Origin: Bemisia tabaci | Lineage: Eukaryota > Arthropoda > Insecta > Hemiptera > Aleyrodidae | Assembly (NCBI RefSeq): GCF_918797505.1 | Contig: NC_092798.1 | Span: 11,669,501 to 11,733,500, forward strand | Length of the DNA stretch: 64,000 bases | Direction of reading: 5' to 3' | Shown here: positions 1-14,800 of the stretch, one piece after another | Numbering within the stretch: position 1 is the stretch's first letter | Layout of the letters: every line of letters begins with the position of its first letter | The notes under the pieces: generated by a model | What the model saw: only the letters and a program-made list of their open reading frames with translations | Told to the model about the DNA's origin: nothing | Databases searched by the model: none | Program-made: the position numbers and the translations under genes

Positions 1-97
1 ATACAGGAAATTTTTAAGCTCTAAGATAGAGCTAGCTTTGTAGCTTAGAAGCTAAGTTACAAAAGGAAATGAGGAAAAGACTGAAAGTGCTGTTCAC

Positions 98-651
98 AAT
101 GGACCACTAGACAAGGTACGAATTTCAGCACTCTAATACATGTTTCTTAACCAAAATTTCACGTAAAACACGATACGCACAACGAAAATTACCGAAATTA
201 ACTCCTTACGAAGATATTTGATGATTCTTGATGCGTGAATTGAAACGACCAGCTCATGAAAACTCAATGCTCTACGTGATTCACATCGCGCGCTAAACGT
301 TATCATGAACGCCTCAGCGATATAAAAATCTGGCAACCTCGGTCTTGATGCTTTGGCTCAGCTATAGCAAATTGCTAATAGTTTGAACAACACATGGTGG
401 GAAATGAACATTGCTCGATTGAGAAGCTTGTTGAAACCGTTGTAGTACGTGATTTGACTCACGTAGAGCTTTGAGTTTCTTGTGAGCGGGCAGTTCAAAT
501 TCCTCGTAACCAATGTGAAATAAAAACGTGAATATCTTCGTTAGGAGTTGGATTCAGTAATTTTCGTTGTGCGAATCGTGTTTTACGTAAAATTCTGGTT
601 AAGAAACTTGTATCAGATTGCTTAAATTCGTACCTTGTCTAGTGGTCCATT
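98..651. mobile_element. MITE/foldback element, family A, copy 1 (554 bp)
   Basis: It starts AATGGACCACTAGACAAGG and ends with the reverse complement CCTTGTCTAGTGGTCCATT. The two ends pair for about 120 bp with a few mismatches, giving long terminal inverted repeats. The interior has no coding sequence. It is the same length as the copy at 60496-61049 and very similar along its whole length. Confidence 0.8.
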
Positions 652-2436
652 CTGCCAACCTAAGGAAGAACGCGGCATGAATATTCAAGAGTTGCCAAAT
701 TTCTCTTGATAAAATATGTATTTTTGACGGAATTCAAGTATATTTTCCCTAGAAATTTTCAGATATTTTAGATCAAATTGCATACATAATTGTCTGAAAA
801 TTTTGGAAAATAATATTAAGAATTTTCCCAGTAAGTTCGGTTTTTATCGAAGGACATTTGGCTACGTCTGAAGGCTCATATGGCGTTTTCCCTTAGCACG
901 GCAGAATGAGTGTCTTAAAGAATATAATTTAACTAATTCATTTTTACTGATGAGTAAAGGCAAGTCAAGGAGACATCACTTGAGATGGAAGAAGATATAC
1001 TCTTTTTGCCAATCAATTCTCTTTACTCAAAGTCTGCCCTATCGTATCGCCATGAAGATTTCTGCATTGACTATCGCACCAAGGAATGAACTGTTATTGT
1101 GGTTCATTCTTTGACAAACATAATAATCCTCCATTCATTCGACTCCTCTATGAAGTACGTCGTTGGCACCATTCAGCTTTTCAAGATTTTAACATTATTT
1201 GTTAACCCCTCATTTTTAGGCCAGACAATAGGATCAAAATCTAAAAATCTCTCTCTGTAATTTCAGCCGCTTGAAATTTTTTTTCCTCGAGGAGGGAATA
1301 ATGAAATCTTCTAACCGTTAATTTTTAACATCTTTGATGTTCTGAAACTGGGAACGCTTTTCGTACTAGTTGTGATGAGCTCTTTCTAGTACCTATTGAA
1401 GATTCTATCTCTGACCAATCTCGTCAGATTTAACCAACATTTTTACTAGGGAGACTTCTCCATTGTCGACATTTTGAAAAAGGTAACATGAACAAAAGAA
1501 AAAAATATATTGTTCTTCTGAGAAATTTTTGAATAACCACACACCGCAAATTGAACGCTTATAGGTGAGAATCTAATAATGAGACATCCTAATAAAACGA
1601 AAAAACAGGAAATCGTGGTAACACATTGTGAGCTTAATAATGACATAAAGAAAGCCCTTGGAATTTAGCCTTGAAAAAGGGGCCAGGGAGCCCCAAAACG
1701 CGTCGGCGATTTTAATTTATTTGGGTGCGTTTAAGTTTTTTAGTTCCAGCTGTCTTAATAAAACATCCTCTCTGACGGAATGTTTCAATGCTGAAAAGTA
1801 AACACTTTTAAGTTAGGATCAGAGGAAAAAAGAGAAACGTGTACAAATAGATCAATGTATTCATGACTTGGAATCAAAGCATAAGAAATAGAAAAATACA
1901 CTGGTATCACAATACTGAATATGGAATGTGTGCTTAGTTTACCTCATTCACTCTTAAGAGCTAAAACCTGATTCACAAAAAGAAAAATAATAATTATCGT
2001 TTGGACTGTAAAATATAACAAAATAAAACAACAGGATGAAACAAAAAATGAAAAGACTAGGGGAAAAGCCACCTACTTTTCTAAGAAAAGTAACAAAAAC
2101 TGTTCTGCGACTCTCGCAACACAAAGATGTATAAAAACCTAATGGCACTTCTTTCTTGAAAGTTTTTTTTAGGTTCTTCTGTCTAATGTATAATTTGACT
2201 AATTTTTTTTCGGAAAGGGGTCTTTCTGCATAGAATGATGAAACAAATGCCAACAGAGGGATCACTTGTAGAATCAGAGACAAAGCAAAGGGACATCGGC
2301 TTTGAAATAGCGAACGTTATTTACAAATAGAATACTGAAAGGGTTACATTTTTTAAGTTAGCTAAACACCACTCCTTAAATCTCACTGTCACATGAACCC
2401 TATGCACTTAGGAACTAATGAGTTCCTACACTGTCC
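652..2436. other. Non-coding sequence downstream of ALDH1L
   Basis: This stretch lies beyond the ALDH1L 3' end, between a MITE copy (98-651) and a small foldback element (2437-2606). It is AT-rich with short chance open frames. No gene, RNA or mobile-element coding sequence was recognised. Confidence 0.4.
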
Positions 2437-2606
2437 CAAGGCGGATAAAGAGTGGTGGTCGCATTTCGTACCCTCTTGATGTCACACAGCATTGGGTACT
2501 TTTCGGGTACATCCTGATTGCATGGCAAAGCATGTACCCTCTGCACGTCACAGCCTTAAAATGGCAGTTCAACTCGAAATGCGACCACCTTTCTTTATCC
2601 GCCTTG
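2437..2606. repeat. Short foldback element with 32-bp arms
   Basis: Arms 2437-2468 and 2575-2606 (CAAGGCGGATAAAG at the outer end) pair with two mismatches. The 106-nt interior has no gene. It is probably a small MITE or an internally deleted element downstream of ALDH1L. Confidence 0.6.
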
Positions 2607-3021
2607 ACACTGTCCATTTTGGGCCCTATATTAGAGTGCCCTTCTACTTGTGTAACTTCATTATTCACAATTTTAGTTACAAGAAGAATTGGAAAAGCTA
2701 CTTTCAAAAATTTTCCAGAATCATTGAACTACATCTGAAATTGTGCAAGAAATAATTTTCCTTGAGGGTCAAGAAGAAGACACCTTCCAGTGTACGGTCT
2801 CAAGTCCTCAAGTGGTGATTCAAAACAGAAAATGTGATATGACAACAATTTAGACATACAATGAGAGAAAGACTTCGTAAAAGAATAAACATTAAAAACT
2901 AATTGTTCAAGTTCCGCCAAAGAAAACACACAATAGTACTTCAAAAGAAAAAACCTTTGGATGTTTATAGTGCCCTTGATGCACTTGCCAAGTACGATTC
3001 CATGAAAGACAGGTAATTTTT

Positions 3022-6000
3022 TTAATACTCGATTGTCACACACTTCACCTTTAAATATTCTGACAATGCCTCCTCACCTGAAATAAAGCGGAATTAAAAT
3101 CAGAAGTTACAAATTTGATGCCTTATCTGCATGGGTCAACTCTTGCAGAGTCAAAGGATAACTTCACCTTTTGTTTCACTAACCAATTTTAGCTGGTCTA
3201 TCAGACTGACTATATTAAAATCGCTAAACTACTTTGGCAAAGGTTAGGGGGAAGTTTTTATGTACTTACGAGACATTAAGAGTAAGTTGTAAATTGTAGT
3301 ATTGATAAGAATGGACTCCAAGACAAGATACAAATTTAAGCATTCTTCGATGTTATTCCTCCTCGAAATTTCACGAAGAACACAATTTGCATTACAAAAA
3401 TTAACGAAATCAACTCCTAGCCAAAATATTCACGTGTTTATTTACCAGTGGTCACAAAATATTTGAATCTCGCCTGCTTAAAGAAGAGACTATCAGAGTC
3501 TATGTGAATCAAATTGCGAACTACAACAATTTTCGTGAACGGTCTTGGTCTAGCAGTGATCCTTTTCCGCCCTGTTTTATTTAATCTGTTGACATTGTGC
3601 AACAGCTGAGTAGAAGCCCCAAGATTAAGACTGCATCAATTTCATACCAAACGGATTGTGACTTTTAGTATTTTATGTTAATAAACTGGATTAAGTATGG
3701 TTTGTGTATAAGCAGGAAGCTCGAATTCATGCGTTGAAAAACGTCAATATCTCCGTTAGGAGTTTCGTTTGATAATTTGCAAAGCACGAATTGTGTTCTA
3801 CATGAGGCTCTGATGAGAAAACTATCATAATGCTTAAATTCGCACCTTATCAAGAGGTCCCTTCCTCAGGAAAAGTGACACATCAAACGTATTAACTTAT
3901 CAACTAAAAAGTTCTCACAATTGCTAAGCAAAGTCTTGGAGGTAAGTTAATGAAAAGTTTGTGGTGAAATTGTGAATGATTCTTCATAAAATTCCAATGA
4001 GAATATTAATAGTTCAAAGAAAAATGACCCTACCTTAAAAATCAAAAATTGTGTACCGTTGAAACATAAACAAGAAAAAAAAAAATAAAAAATGTGGCCT
4101 GAACTGTATGGAATAAGGTGGTTCCCCACTAAATAGTGTGGTTCCAGCATTATTTTACCACCTCTTTGTAACAATAAACTCTCATCTAAAGCTGTGCATC
4201 ACATTTCTTGTTTCACATTCTGTGGAAAACAAGGGCTGGCCTGATGCTCATTAGGAAGACAAGAAAAAATGTAGAGAAGACTGAGGTGAAAAAATATCTC
4301 TGAGGAAGTCTTACCAAGATCTTTGCCGATTCCAGATCGCTTATAGCCTCCAAAAGGAGCAGCAACATCTGTCTTGTTATATGTGTTGACAAAAACTGTG
4401 CCAGCTTCAATTCTTCGTGAGAATTCCAAAGCACGGTTGATGTTCTGCGTGAAAACGCCAGCTGCGAGACCGTACTCGGTATCATTTGCTCTTTGTAATA
4501 CCGAATCCAGATTACTGCAACAGTTAAATGAGATCAATATTGTCCTTGACTGTGTAAAATTGAAAGTAAACTCTCCAGTTGCTAAACATGTAAAAACTAT
4601 GAACAGTACGGACAAGCACACCCCCAGTCATCTGCCATAACCGTTTCTTTCCCTTCTAAGATAATTTAAAATTCTCTTCAGAGGATTATCTATCTCTCTT
4701 GAGAATTAAAGTTTTTGGTTTCATTTACTTTTTCTTTCTTCAGAATATAATAATCTGAGGGAAACTCTGAATTCTGGCACGGTTGCGTCTTTGTGTGGGT
4801 AAATGTAGTCACATGATACAGGATGTGCTGTAATTTTCCCTTTGATGTCGAACTTAACTCTTGTATTTTAAATCTAAAGAAATGTTACCTACTTTTTCAC
4901 CGATTAAAAATTTATTTTCTTTGAGTTAAAGTAACTTCATTTAAATTAAAGAAAATTTCTTTGACTCACAAAAAATTTCATTGAATTCCATTTCTTTCTG
5001 TTCATTTGAATTTGTTTTAAATTTAAAAAAAGGTTTTTTGACCATTTTTCCAATGTTCATTTAATTTATGACACAACTGTGTTTTTGATTTTGATCCCAG
5101 AACAGAACCTCTTTCTTTAAGATTAAAAAGAGACAATAAATTTTAGGAAAAGACCCTTGCCATCAACACAAAACTAACCTTCTAATCAAGCGTGCATTTG
5201 CTTTGTGTTCAGTAGAACTTGAAAAAGCAAACAAAGTAAAGAGTTGATAAAAAGTCAGCCAAGCAAGAAAATTTCTGACTTCTACCTAACCAGTATAGAC
5301 TTTCAGCGCCTCATGTTTTTCAGCACTATTTTGATTTAAGAGTTTTTAAAAAAGTTGTAATTTTATTTTTTAATTTTTTAATAACACTATATTTTTAACT
5401 TCTGCCATTTTTCCAAGATGATGGTTTTGAAATACACAGAAAAGCACAAACCTGCCATCGAATGAAGAGATTGCCATTATAGGTCCAAAAGCTTCTTCTT
5501 TGGCTATAGTCATGTGATCTTCTACGTCAGTGAAAATTGTTGGTTCAAAGAAAAGTCCAGGTCGATCGCAACGTTTGCCTCCGTGAACTAACTTAGCTCC
5601 ATCCCGCTTCGCTTGATCACAGTAGGCTATTAACTTTTCTAAATGTTTCTTGTGGTTTTGAGGACCATGACTCACACTTCTGTCCAAAGGATCACCGATG
5701 ACCTGAAAATTTGAAGACAAAAATAAACAGTTTCTCTTGTGAAAAAAAATAGTTAGCTAGGCTGAGAAACCAAGTATCTCAGCTGGCAACAAAGTCCACG
5801 TCTTAATGTACTATATTTTTTGAGCAGACAAAAAAAACAAAAAAAAAATGTAATTTCTTGAAAATTTATGAGACAATCTTTTTCTCTATCTAAAGAATAT
5901 TGAATGAAAAGTTTGGAGAAGTAATCTGGCTTGTTTTTCTTTGAAAAGTAAAACTAATGCAAAAGTTCTGAAACACAGCCATCAAAGTATGCAGTTCCCG

Positions 6001-9000
6001 AGTTTAGTCATCAGAAAAGATTATCTTTAAACTACAATTAAGCCTACAGTCAGTTGCTTTCAAGACCAATCTACACAGGTCAGTCATTCTTGAAGGCGAG
6101 TCTTGGAACTTAACTGCACAGTGACGTAGAACTGGCTGTTTGCAATGTATTTCTTATAGGAGCAGCCGATGTGACGTCACACAAGCTGCAGCCAAGTTAA
6201 GGCCGGGCAAGGGAGTGGATATCAACAAGATGCGCAATGAGTAACCTGTTTGGATTGGTCTTGATTGCTTTCTTTTTGATAAAATGATGGAAAATATAAA
6301 AAATCTTCAGTCTTAATGATGTTTAATTTTTCCATTTGATCCCTTGTCAAATTGAAGATAGCATTGTTTACCGCTTGCTTTAGGAAAGAAGTTGTCAATT
6401 TGAAAGACCATGAAAAGAAAAGAAAGACATGAATTGCAAAAAATGCACTTTAATAATTTTTCTTGACTTTCAGCATAAAGAAAAAACTCTCAAAAATCAA
6501 AATGCATCACACATTTTGAAATCTATCAACACTATTCTCAAAAAAATGTCAACAAAAAGTTGTAAAAACTAATTGAAACATTTCAAAATAAATAAACTTT
6601 CAACAAGACATCTATGTTTTCTCCTTACGTTCTTAATGGGTCTGCTGCATGCAAGAGATACAGCCAAGTGAATAGACTTTCTACGAGTAAAATCAAACAA
6701 AAACCATGATAGGCACACCTAAATTGTCTGAGAAGAACTTGTAGGTTTACAGTTTGCATAATTTGTAACACACTTTTTCAATTTTACCACTTCTGCAGGC
6801 AGTTTTTCCTACTAGTTGGTAATAACGTTTGCACAGAGAGAGAAGCAAGAAAATACCTAACCTAAATCAACAAACAATGCAATGTGTGATTTCAAATGAT
6901 TTCAAACTTTCGTTTTTGCAAAACAAAGAAATAAGATGGAAACAAACGGTCGAGAATGACTGAAATCATACGAGGGGAAACCTTTGCAAGACTGTTTATT
7001 TATTTAGATTAGGTTTCCTCATGGATCCTTCTGGGCAAACCTGGTTGCTGGCGACTGGTAAAAAGCTGCCTGCGAACAGGGGAAATTTGAAAGGAACACG
7101 TTATAAATTATGCAAAGTGCGTGCTGAAGAGTGGGTTTCATACTTTTTTATGTGCTTGTCATGATTTTTGGTACTCTCGGTTAAAGACTCACAATTTTTT
7201 TTGTTTCTTCAACCACCTTCTGGACGAATTGGTCGTAAATACTGGATTCAACAAAAACTCTGCCAGCAGCAATGCAGTTTTCTCCCTTGTTAAAGAACAC
7301 TCCACCCATACTCTGAAACAGTAAGGAAGTTATTGTGTGCATTGATAAAACCCACCTAGCAATATGATATCTGTTTCCCTTCATTCTTCTCTTCACATAA
7401 AAATGTGTCTCCCCTCCAAAAAAGACTCATTTAAACTTGAAAACGGAGGACAAAATCTCATTTGAATCAATTCGCTCAATCCTATAAAAGAACAATAATC
7501 ATCTACGCTTGATCTTTGTACTGATCAAATTTAAGGCAGGTGTAAGTTTCAACCATTAGTTGGAGAAACACTTTCCCTATAGCTACCAAACATTGCACAC
7601 TGCTATGCTAAGACGAAATTCTAAATAAATGAGGGACACATGGGAAGCTAATGAAACTGCAGGAATCAGAAGCGAGCTTTATAGAAAGCAAAATGCTGGT
7701 GTTGATTTTACAATAATATTTTAAACCATAATGAAACACTTTGTGTACTACTGCAGAGGGGTAGCAGTGCTGGACCAGGAACTTTTTCCTCTTCTCAATC
7801 ATTTTCTGCAAGTGTAATTTTTCAGTTAACCCAACAATTTGGTGCACTAAATTTGCAACCACATTTATTTTGTATGGAATAGAAATAGACGGGAAAAGGT
7901 GGGGACAAGGCTGAAAAACCACACAATAATTACCGGTAACATTGTTTTTAACTTTTGTTTCTGTAGATTTTTTAATTCTTTTTGACGGTTGTTAATGACC
8001 AGGTGACCGATCGGAACGTCCCGTGATTTGTAATTATTGTGTGTTTTTTCAGCCTTGTCCCCCCCTTTTCCTGTCTATTTTTATTCTATGTTCTCAGGCT
8101 GCTGTAGTGTACTTCTATCTTTATTTTGCATGTGTGTGATAGAACAGAAAGATGGTTGGGGTGCCCAGAGCTGTAGATTTCTAATGCCATATATAACGAA
8201 TGGTGTTTCCAGTGTGTGACAGGGTCATAGTTCATGACTCTAGACATAAATCATTCTCCTCCTTAGGATGTAATGGACAAGACAATCAGTGTTGAAAACT
8301 CCAAAATAAGCGGAATGTCACTCTAATGCTTGATGCAAAAATAAACTGATCAATGAAATGACAGAACAAGCCAACTAACTACCTCAAATGAAAGGCTAAT
8401 AACATACCATTTTAACAGACTTCTCTAAATCGCAGTCACTGAAGATAACGAGAGGGGATTTTCCTCCAAGTTCAAGAGAAACTTTCTTGAGATTAGAGTC
8501 AGCTGCACTTCTTAAAATTGAGTGCCCTACCGCTGTGCTTCCAGTGAAACCTATTTTGCGCACTTTTGGATGTTTTGCTAGGGCCTCACCTACTTCTTTC
8601 CCTAAAATAGAAACACACAATGAAGAGTTAATTTCCAAAAAATAATTAGAAAACAACAAAAAGTTCAGATTGATGAGCCTTATTTGAAATTAGAACCTGT
8701 CCATAATGCTGAGAAAACAGACAAAAAACAAAAATAATCAAATAACTCAGTTGAGCAGGTCATGAAAACGTGTTTTGAAGGCCAAGTTTTATGAATTAAT
8801 GAAGAAAAAATAAATATCCTTCTCTTGCCAAAGATTTGCATGAACTAAAAATGCAGCTAACATTCTTTGAAAGAGACAGTGGGTCACATACTTTTTAATG
8901 GAGCGTAATTTAATGTAAAATTAATTAATTCATTGAGTTTCTGAATAATACCAGTACTTGTAAATTCTAGGTTTCACTTTATCGGAGCTGCCTCTGTAAT

Positions 9001-11885
9001 TAAAAAAAACTCGGCATTTTACCTCTATAATTCGAACCTCTTAAATGCGGCATTTCTCCTGATGGGCCCTCTTTGATTTGAAATCTTGATAATTCTAACA
9101 AATCCCTCTTTCCCTTGAATTTAGAATTATCAAGGGGCATCTGTATATGTACAGGGAAAATGCTGTCATCTCTTGATTTCTGATTTAGCAAATAATCAAT
9201 GGGCGATAGAAAAGGGGGCGATTCTTGAAAGATGACAAAACTGGGTTTTATTCGTTAAAATGTACGTGAAACAAGGAATATTCATCAAGACGAACTGCCT
9301 AATTTGGACTTGATTATTTATGATGGATTCGAATGTGAGAAAAACAGTGTTACCAACTTACGATAGCTGCCACTGATGTTATATTACCTGTTCCAGGTAT
9401 AATATTGATCACGCCAGGAGGAAAACCTGCTTTTACAGACAGTTCCGCAAACTTCAAGGCAGTCAATGGAGTGACTTCTGCAGGTTTTAGAACAACTGTA
9501 TTGCCTGCAGCTAGACACGCTGCCATTTTCCAAGAAAGCATCATCAAGGGGTAATTCCAAGGAATGACTAATGCACAAACTCTATAGAAAGCAAGACGGA
9601 GAAAGAGATAAAAAACAAAGCAATGATTGAGCGCTGGACCGGGGCTGAAGCGCAGGTCGCAGATGGATTTGTATAAATAAGCACCAAAATACGTAATAAT
9701 CGTAATGAAATGCGTAATGTTCTCAATTCCTTTTTCAAAGGTGGGATATCCGTAAGCGCCATTTTTGAGCCCACCCTGAATTTCCTCGACTCGATGACAT
9801 TTTGCTCATTGAAGGTCTACCTTCGGTGGAAAGCATCATGATTTGGTCATTTTTGGGTCTTGTACTGACTTGAGCATGGGTGTGAACACCGATTTTGATG
9901 AAAAATATGAGTTTAGCGAGTTTGCGATCGAATGCCGAAAAATCTGTATTTTCCGCCAAAATCGGCCGTCAGACCCGTGTTTAGGCCAGTATTACCTGAA
10001 AAGAGATCGGAAATGACCACATTATGATACACTCGATAAAATATGAAGCTTCAGTGAGCAAAAAATTGTAGAATGGAGGAAATTCAAAAGTGAGCCCAAA
10101 AACAGCCCTTATCAATACCCCTTCGTTGCATGACAAAGTTGTGTGACAAAAATGCCATATTGCTAGAAATCGTTGATATACATCACTTTTTGTTTCCTTT
10201 TTTCAAAGTTAAAAAATCTTTTTTTAAGATGGATATTTTGATTGGTTTTATGTACAGTTAAAGTTACATCCTTACGTGAATTTTATGCTTACTTGCTCTT
10301 CTTTAACAGAGATTAAATGGACGGAAAAGTGGTTTGGCATAAAAATCTCTCATCAATTTTGGCTGATTTATGAATATGAATGTCAATCAATAAAACGAAA
10401 TTTTGTGAATAAACTACTAACTATTTCAAGAAAAAATTTTACGAAGCAGAGCCGTGCAAATGTCCAGGTTTTTATGGGTAATTATGGGGAGATAGCCACT
10501 CTGACTGCTTGATGAGTACTGACAAATGTTTAATGTTGTTTTAAAAAAATTTCATATAAGAGCGCAATACATATAACGACAATTTTCAAAATTACCCCTC
10601 ACCTGGACCAGAGCAACTATGATCAAATTTTGTTGAATGAAAAAATAGATGTGAGCTTTTATATAGTTTGCATCATTAATGTTAATTATTGGCATTGGTG
10701 ATTAATCCAACAAAATTAAAACGCACTACGCTCTCATCCCTGGATTGGAGAGACTTGCAATAAAGAAACTTTTAAAATCTTGCTCTTGCTACGGAGCAAA
10801 GAAAGACAAATCAATAAAATGAGCTGGCTGAAGGGAGTGAATCGAGAGAAAATTGAGGAAAACAGGAGGTAGGTTGGAGGGGAAAGAGTGTGGAAGAAAA
10901 TCTTAAACAAAAGAAATCTATTATTTCTGCATCAAATTCATACAGGTCCTTCGTGGATCTGAAATGTGTCCTCAAGTTTTACGTTTCATGTGGCACCTTC
11001 CCCAAGTAGCTCATCCAAGGGAGTAAGGATTTATTGACAACTTTAATTTCATTCTTTGGTTAAAAAATGGTCCTTCTCCATTGATTTCGTAACATTCAAT
11101 GGCTTAAAATAATTTTTACTTGATGGCAATTTGATTGAAACAAGTTTAAATTATTACAAATTATTCCTAATAATTTCAACTTCTTGAATCAACAGTACTG
11201 GTGATACCTCTAAAAATTGCAATTCTATCTCAACTCTCTTCCAACTGCTCCCTTGAGGTCAACTCCTTGCCCTCATAATGCAATAATTGGACTTTGCCAT
11301 TGCTATTAATCCCAATCAATACTACTTAGGTTAAAGACACATTATGACGATTTCTAGAAGAGATCAAAGGAGGGCATTTCATTGCACAGGGCAATGGGAG
11401 TAAAGAAAAAGAGAATTTTTGTGAGGTGTGAATAAAATGGCTGAGAAGATAGAACGGAGACACATGAAGGTGTTACAATGGAGGAACAAAAATTTACCAG
11501 AACATTGAGAAGCAGAAGACATAAGCTGAGAATCTAGTGCTACACACCCAAATGGCTCTTTGACCGTGTAGGTGAGGTTATGGTTCGGTCGAGCGTGGCT
11601 GATAGGAATTGTGGAGCCTTGTATTTTATCCGTCCAACCTGCAAAATAGCGCCACGTTTCGATGGACATACCAATGTGTGTTTTAAGCGCCAGAGTGTAG
11701 ACTGCACCGGAGTCCATGGATTCTAGGGTAGCAAGCTCTTCCTTATGCGCTTCCATCAAGTCTGCTAGGCGGTTCATAAGGACCCCTCTGTCTCTACTGC
11801 TGATTTTTGACCATTCACCTTTGTTGAAAGCTGTGCTGGCTGCTTCTACAGCTGTATCTACATCAGCTTCAGATGCACATTGAAC
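3022..11885 (-). CDS. Aldh1l1: ALDH1L exons 8-14: NADP-dependent aldehyde dehydrogenase part
   Basis: Residues 455-904 form a full ALDH domain. Visible motifs are [14 protein letters not shown] with Asn576, [18 protein letters not shown] with the general-base Glu675, [13 protein letters not shown] with the nucleophile Cys709, and KEEAFGPIM. The donor of exon 8 (cut after GG of a glycine codon, GTGTGT donor) and the acceptor of exon 9 (ending TATAG) were chosen because they restore [13 protein letters not shown] in frame. The last exon is only 56 nt and encodes [17 protein letters not shown] and TAA, closely matching the family C-terminus. It is easy to miss because a longer open frame runs through it. 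Confidence 0.93.
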
Positions 11886-14800
11886 CTGATTGGAGCCAGA
11901 AGAAAATGGAAATAAAAACTCTATCAAAATAGCAAGTTTGGGAAAGAGCCCATCAATTTTAAGGAGGGAACTGAGATGATGACTGCAGGGCGGAAGTTTA
12001 ACTTTTCTCGATGTTACTCTATGTGCTGCAGTAAAAAAATGACGGAACGTAAATAGGATTTTGCAGGAGGATTTATATTGTTCAAGATACATTTATAAGG
12101 GGCTCTCTTTCAATTACCAAGATGCTTAAGAGAGATGGGTGAATTGACAAGTGTTTTTGTCAAAATAAAATGACTTTACAAAGAGCAGGTATGTTAGAAC
12201 ACAGTGTATCATACATTTTTTACATGATTTTATACACTTAATATTGGGCAATTAAACCGAGAAACTGCCAGTTTTTATAATTCACTTTTCATGTCTTAAA
12301 TGTAATACCTCCGTAATCCTAGTTTTTGAAGAGTGGTGTTAATTTTTAATTTTAAGATTCTTCAAAAATTAAAACTTTAACTCATTTATATTTTATTTTA
12401 TTAATATTTTTTTAGACAATATAATTTATTTAAATGAAACTAGGTAATCTTAAGTTTAACCGCAACTGCAAACACTTTGTTAACTGATAATATACATTCC
12501 CCTTATGCTTGTCCCTAACGGATAGAATTCCGTGGGGCCGTACCGACTTGCAAACAAGGGCTTAATTTTGTGGTTCGATTTTAAGACTCTATCAGGCTCT
12601 GAAGGCCAAGAGGGACATCACATCAAATAATATCAAAATTTAGCTGGCGCCAAATTTCTTGATATACCACCTGCAGTCCTTTCGTTGATGCTGAGCTCCT
12701 TCATAATCCGTACAGTACCCTTCAACTTTACATAAATTGTAGACAGCCACCAAGATCCGATTTGCAAAATTACTGGTTTAATTACCTGACAAATAAGACT
12801 TTCATCTGCAGGATTGATACAGTCCAGTGTCTGACCTGAGGCTGAGTTAACAAACTTCCCGTTGATAAACAGCTGAGTAGGGAATCGAAGCTCGAGATTA
12901 TTGACTTGAATATCTACTCCATCGTAAACACATGATTTTTCCGATGAACTCTGTCTGGATGTGAGAATGACTTCTTGACAGAAATCCTCAAAAGCTGGGT
13001 TCATATAAATTACTTCATTTTGGAGAGAAATCTTCAGTCTGTCTTTAATTTCCTCGATTAATCTGCAAACCGACAAAATTACTTCATGTTATAGGCGGCA
13101 AATGCGAATAAAAATGAAGACTGATTCAGCCTGATAACTAAAAAGCAATAATCATAACAAGTTGCAGTTCAGTTGATAGGTTATTCAACTTTTATTCACT
13201 GCACTTAATTGAAATAATATCTGAATCAAAACTCGTCCTTTACCGCTACTTATGCATTGTATGAAAAGAGAGATGGGGATCGGTCAGTTTCAAAACCTGA
13301 AAGGTCCATTTTTGAATGAGTTCTGACAGGTAGATAATCAGTCTTGTGACCTTTGAGAGACATCAGGAAACAGACTTGCCAGGTTTTGAAATTTGCTGAC
13401 TCATAAGAGTCATTAATTTTACCTGACTACATCCATGGATCCAGCCCCTGAGCCGAAGAAATGAGTAGACTCTGTGATGTCATTATTCAGAATACTCTTC
13501 CAGATGGATTTCAAATCACCAATGAGTTTTTCTTCTGTTTCTGTGAACTGAATTTTCTCGGATTTTGAGTTGGCGTTGAAGAAGTCTGCTGCTTTGATCA
13601 TCTTTCCACCTATTGACAGTCGTTCTACATTAACCTGTCAGTAAAAAGAATAATTTAACCTGTAAATATTGAAGATTGAATAATGACCAAGCTTTGAAAA
13701 AGAATGTTACCCAGTTGGAACTGGTCAGGTTTCATGACGACTCCTCGAAGCCACAATCAAGGACTTTGACAATTTCCCAAAATTCAATGATAATAAAAAA
13801 TTTACAAATTTGAAAATATTAAAGGTTTTTTCAAGATGTCATGAACCCTTAAAAGGTTCCTTTGAAGTACTGTCCAGTAGCGAAATTTAAAGTAAGGTTT
13901 AAATGATTTGGATGAGAGACATTCATTTTAGAATTCCATCATCTGCCACTTTATTATGATACATTTAAGCATTTAAATGCCTCAGCATCTTTGATTTAAT
14001 GGAATACTATTTTCTGGTTTCTTAAAAAAGCAGTTGAACTTGTTTGAGTTAGAATATGATCAAAGCCATACAAAAATGCGTACCAATTTTTTATCGGAAC
14101 CAACTATTATCAGACCCTTCTCATGAACGAGTCCTTCCCCTTCCATTCCTGATATTTGCAGTGCTGTACCTTGCGGCAATGTTCCTTGCCACAACGATGC
14201 ACCAAACATTCTAACTTCCTCGCCATTTACAGTTGTCCAAGCACCAGGAGCGCTATCCAAACCACGAATAAAATTATACAGCTCTTCTGCGGTTTTTGAC
14301 CAGTCTACCTGCAGAAACAGATGAAGCCAATACAGATATAAACATTAGGATAATTAAGACTCATAGATTTGATTATTTCGAGGATTGACTATGTGATTAT
14401 TAATCAATTTCCCAGAAAAAATGAGGAGTGCAAGTTTTTACTGAAGTTAGCTCATAATAAAAACAAAAGGCATAAACAAAAGAGAGGATATATAATAATC
14501 AATTCAAAGCAAATACTCCATCTTATCTAAATGGGCAGACTGCGACAAACATCAATTCATAAGCCAAACAAATTTCTTGCTTATGACATAGCAGCCAACA
14601 AGAGGGTAATTTCAAAGGTTGAGGATACGAGCTCTAAAAGTAAAAGTTTCCGTCTAGTCAAACTCAGTGAGTATTCATCATTAACAAATTAATGTCAGCA
14701 GACTCGTACGGTTACGTCCTGGAAAAAAATGTCACAAGAATAAAACTTACTTGCTGTAAACTTTTTTTTCGGATCGAGGGTTCAAAGGAAACATTCTCAG

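Noticed and set aside
2729..3043. 104-codon open frame on the minus strand that looked like a transposase fragment
   Set aside because: It overlaps the last ALDH1L exon and its 3' UTR in another frame, and no motif supports a transposase.
4199..4621. Longer reading of the ALDH1L exon at 4315-4514 through both splice sites
   Set aside because: The extra ends do not match the family, while GT/AG sites at 4314 and 4515 restore a perfect frame with the neighbouring exons.
11379..11547. Extension of ALDH1L exon 8 reading VALDSQL after the glycine
   Set aside because: The family continues with a WNYP segment, which is found in the exon at 9388-9581 after splicing at 11548.
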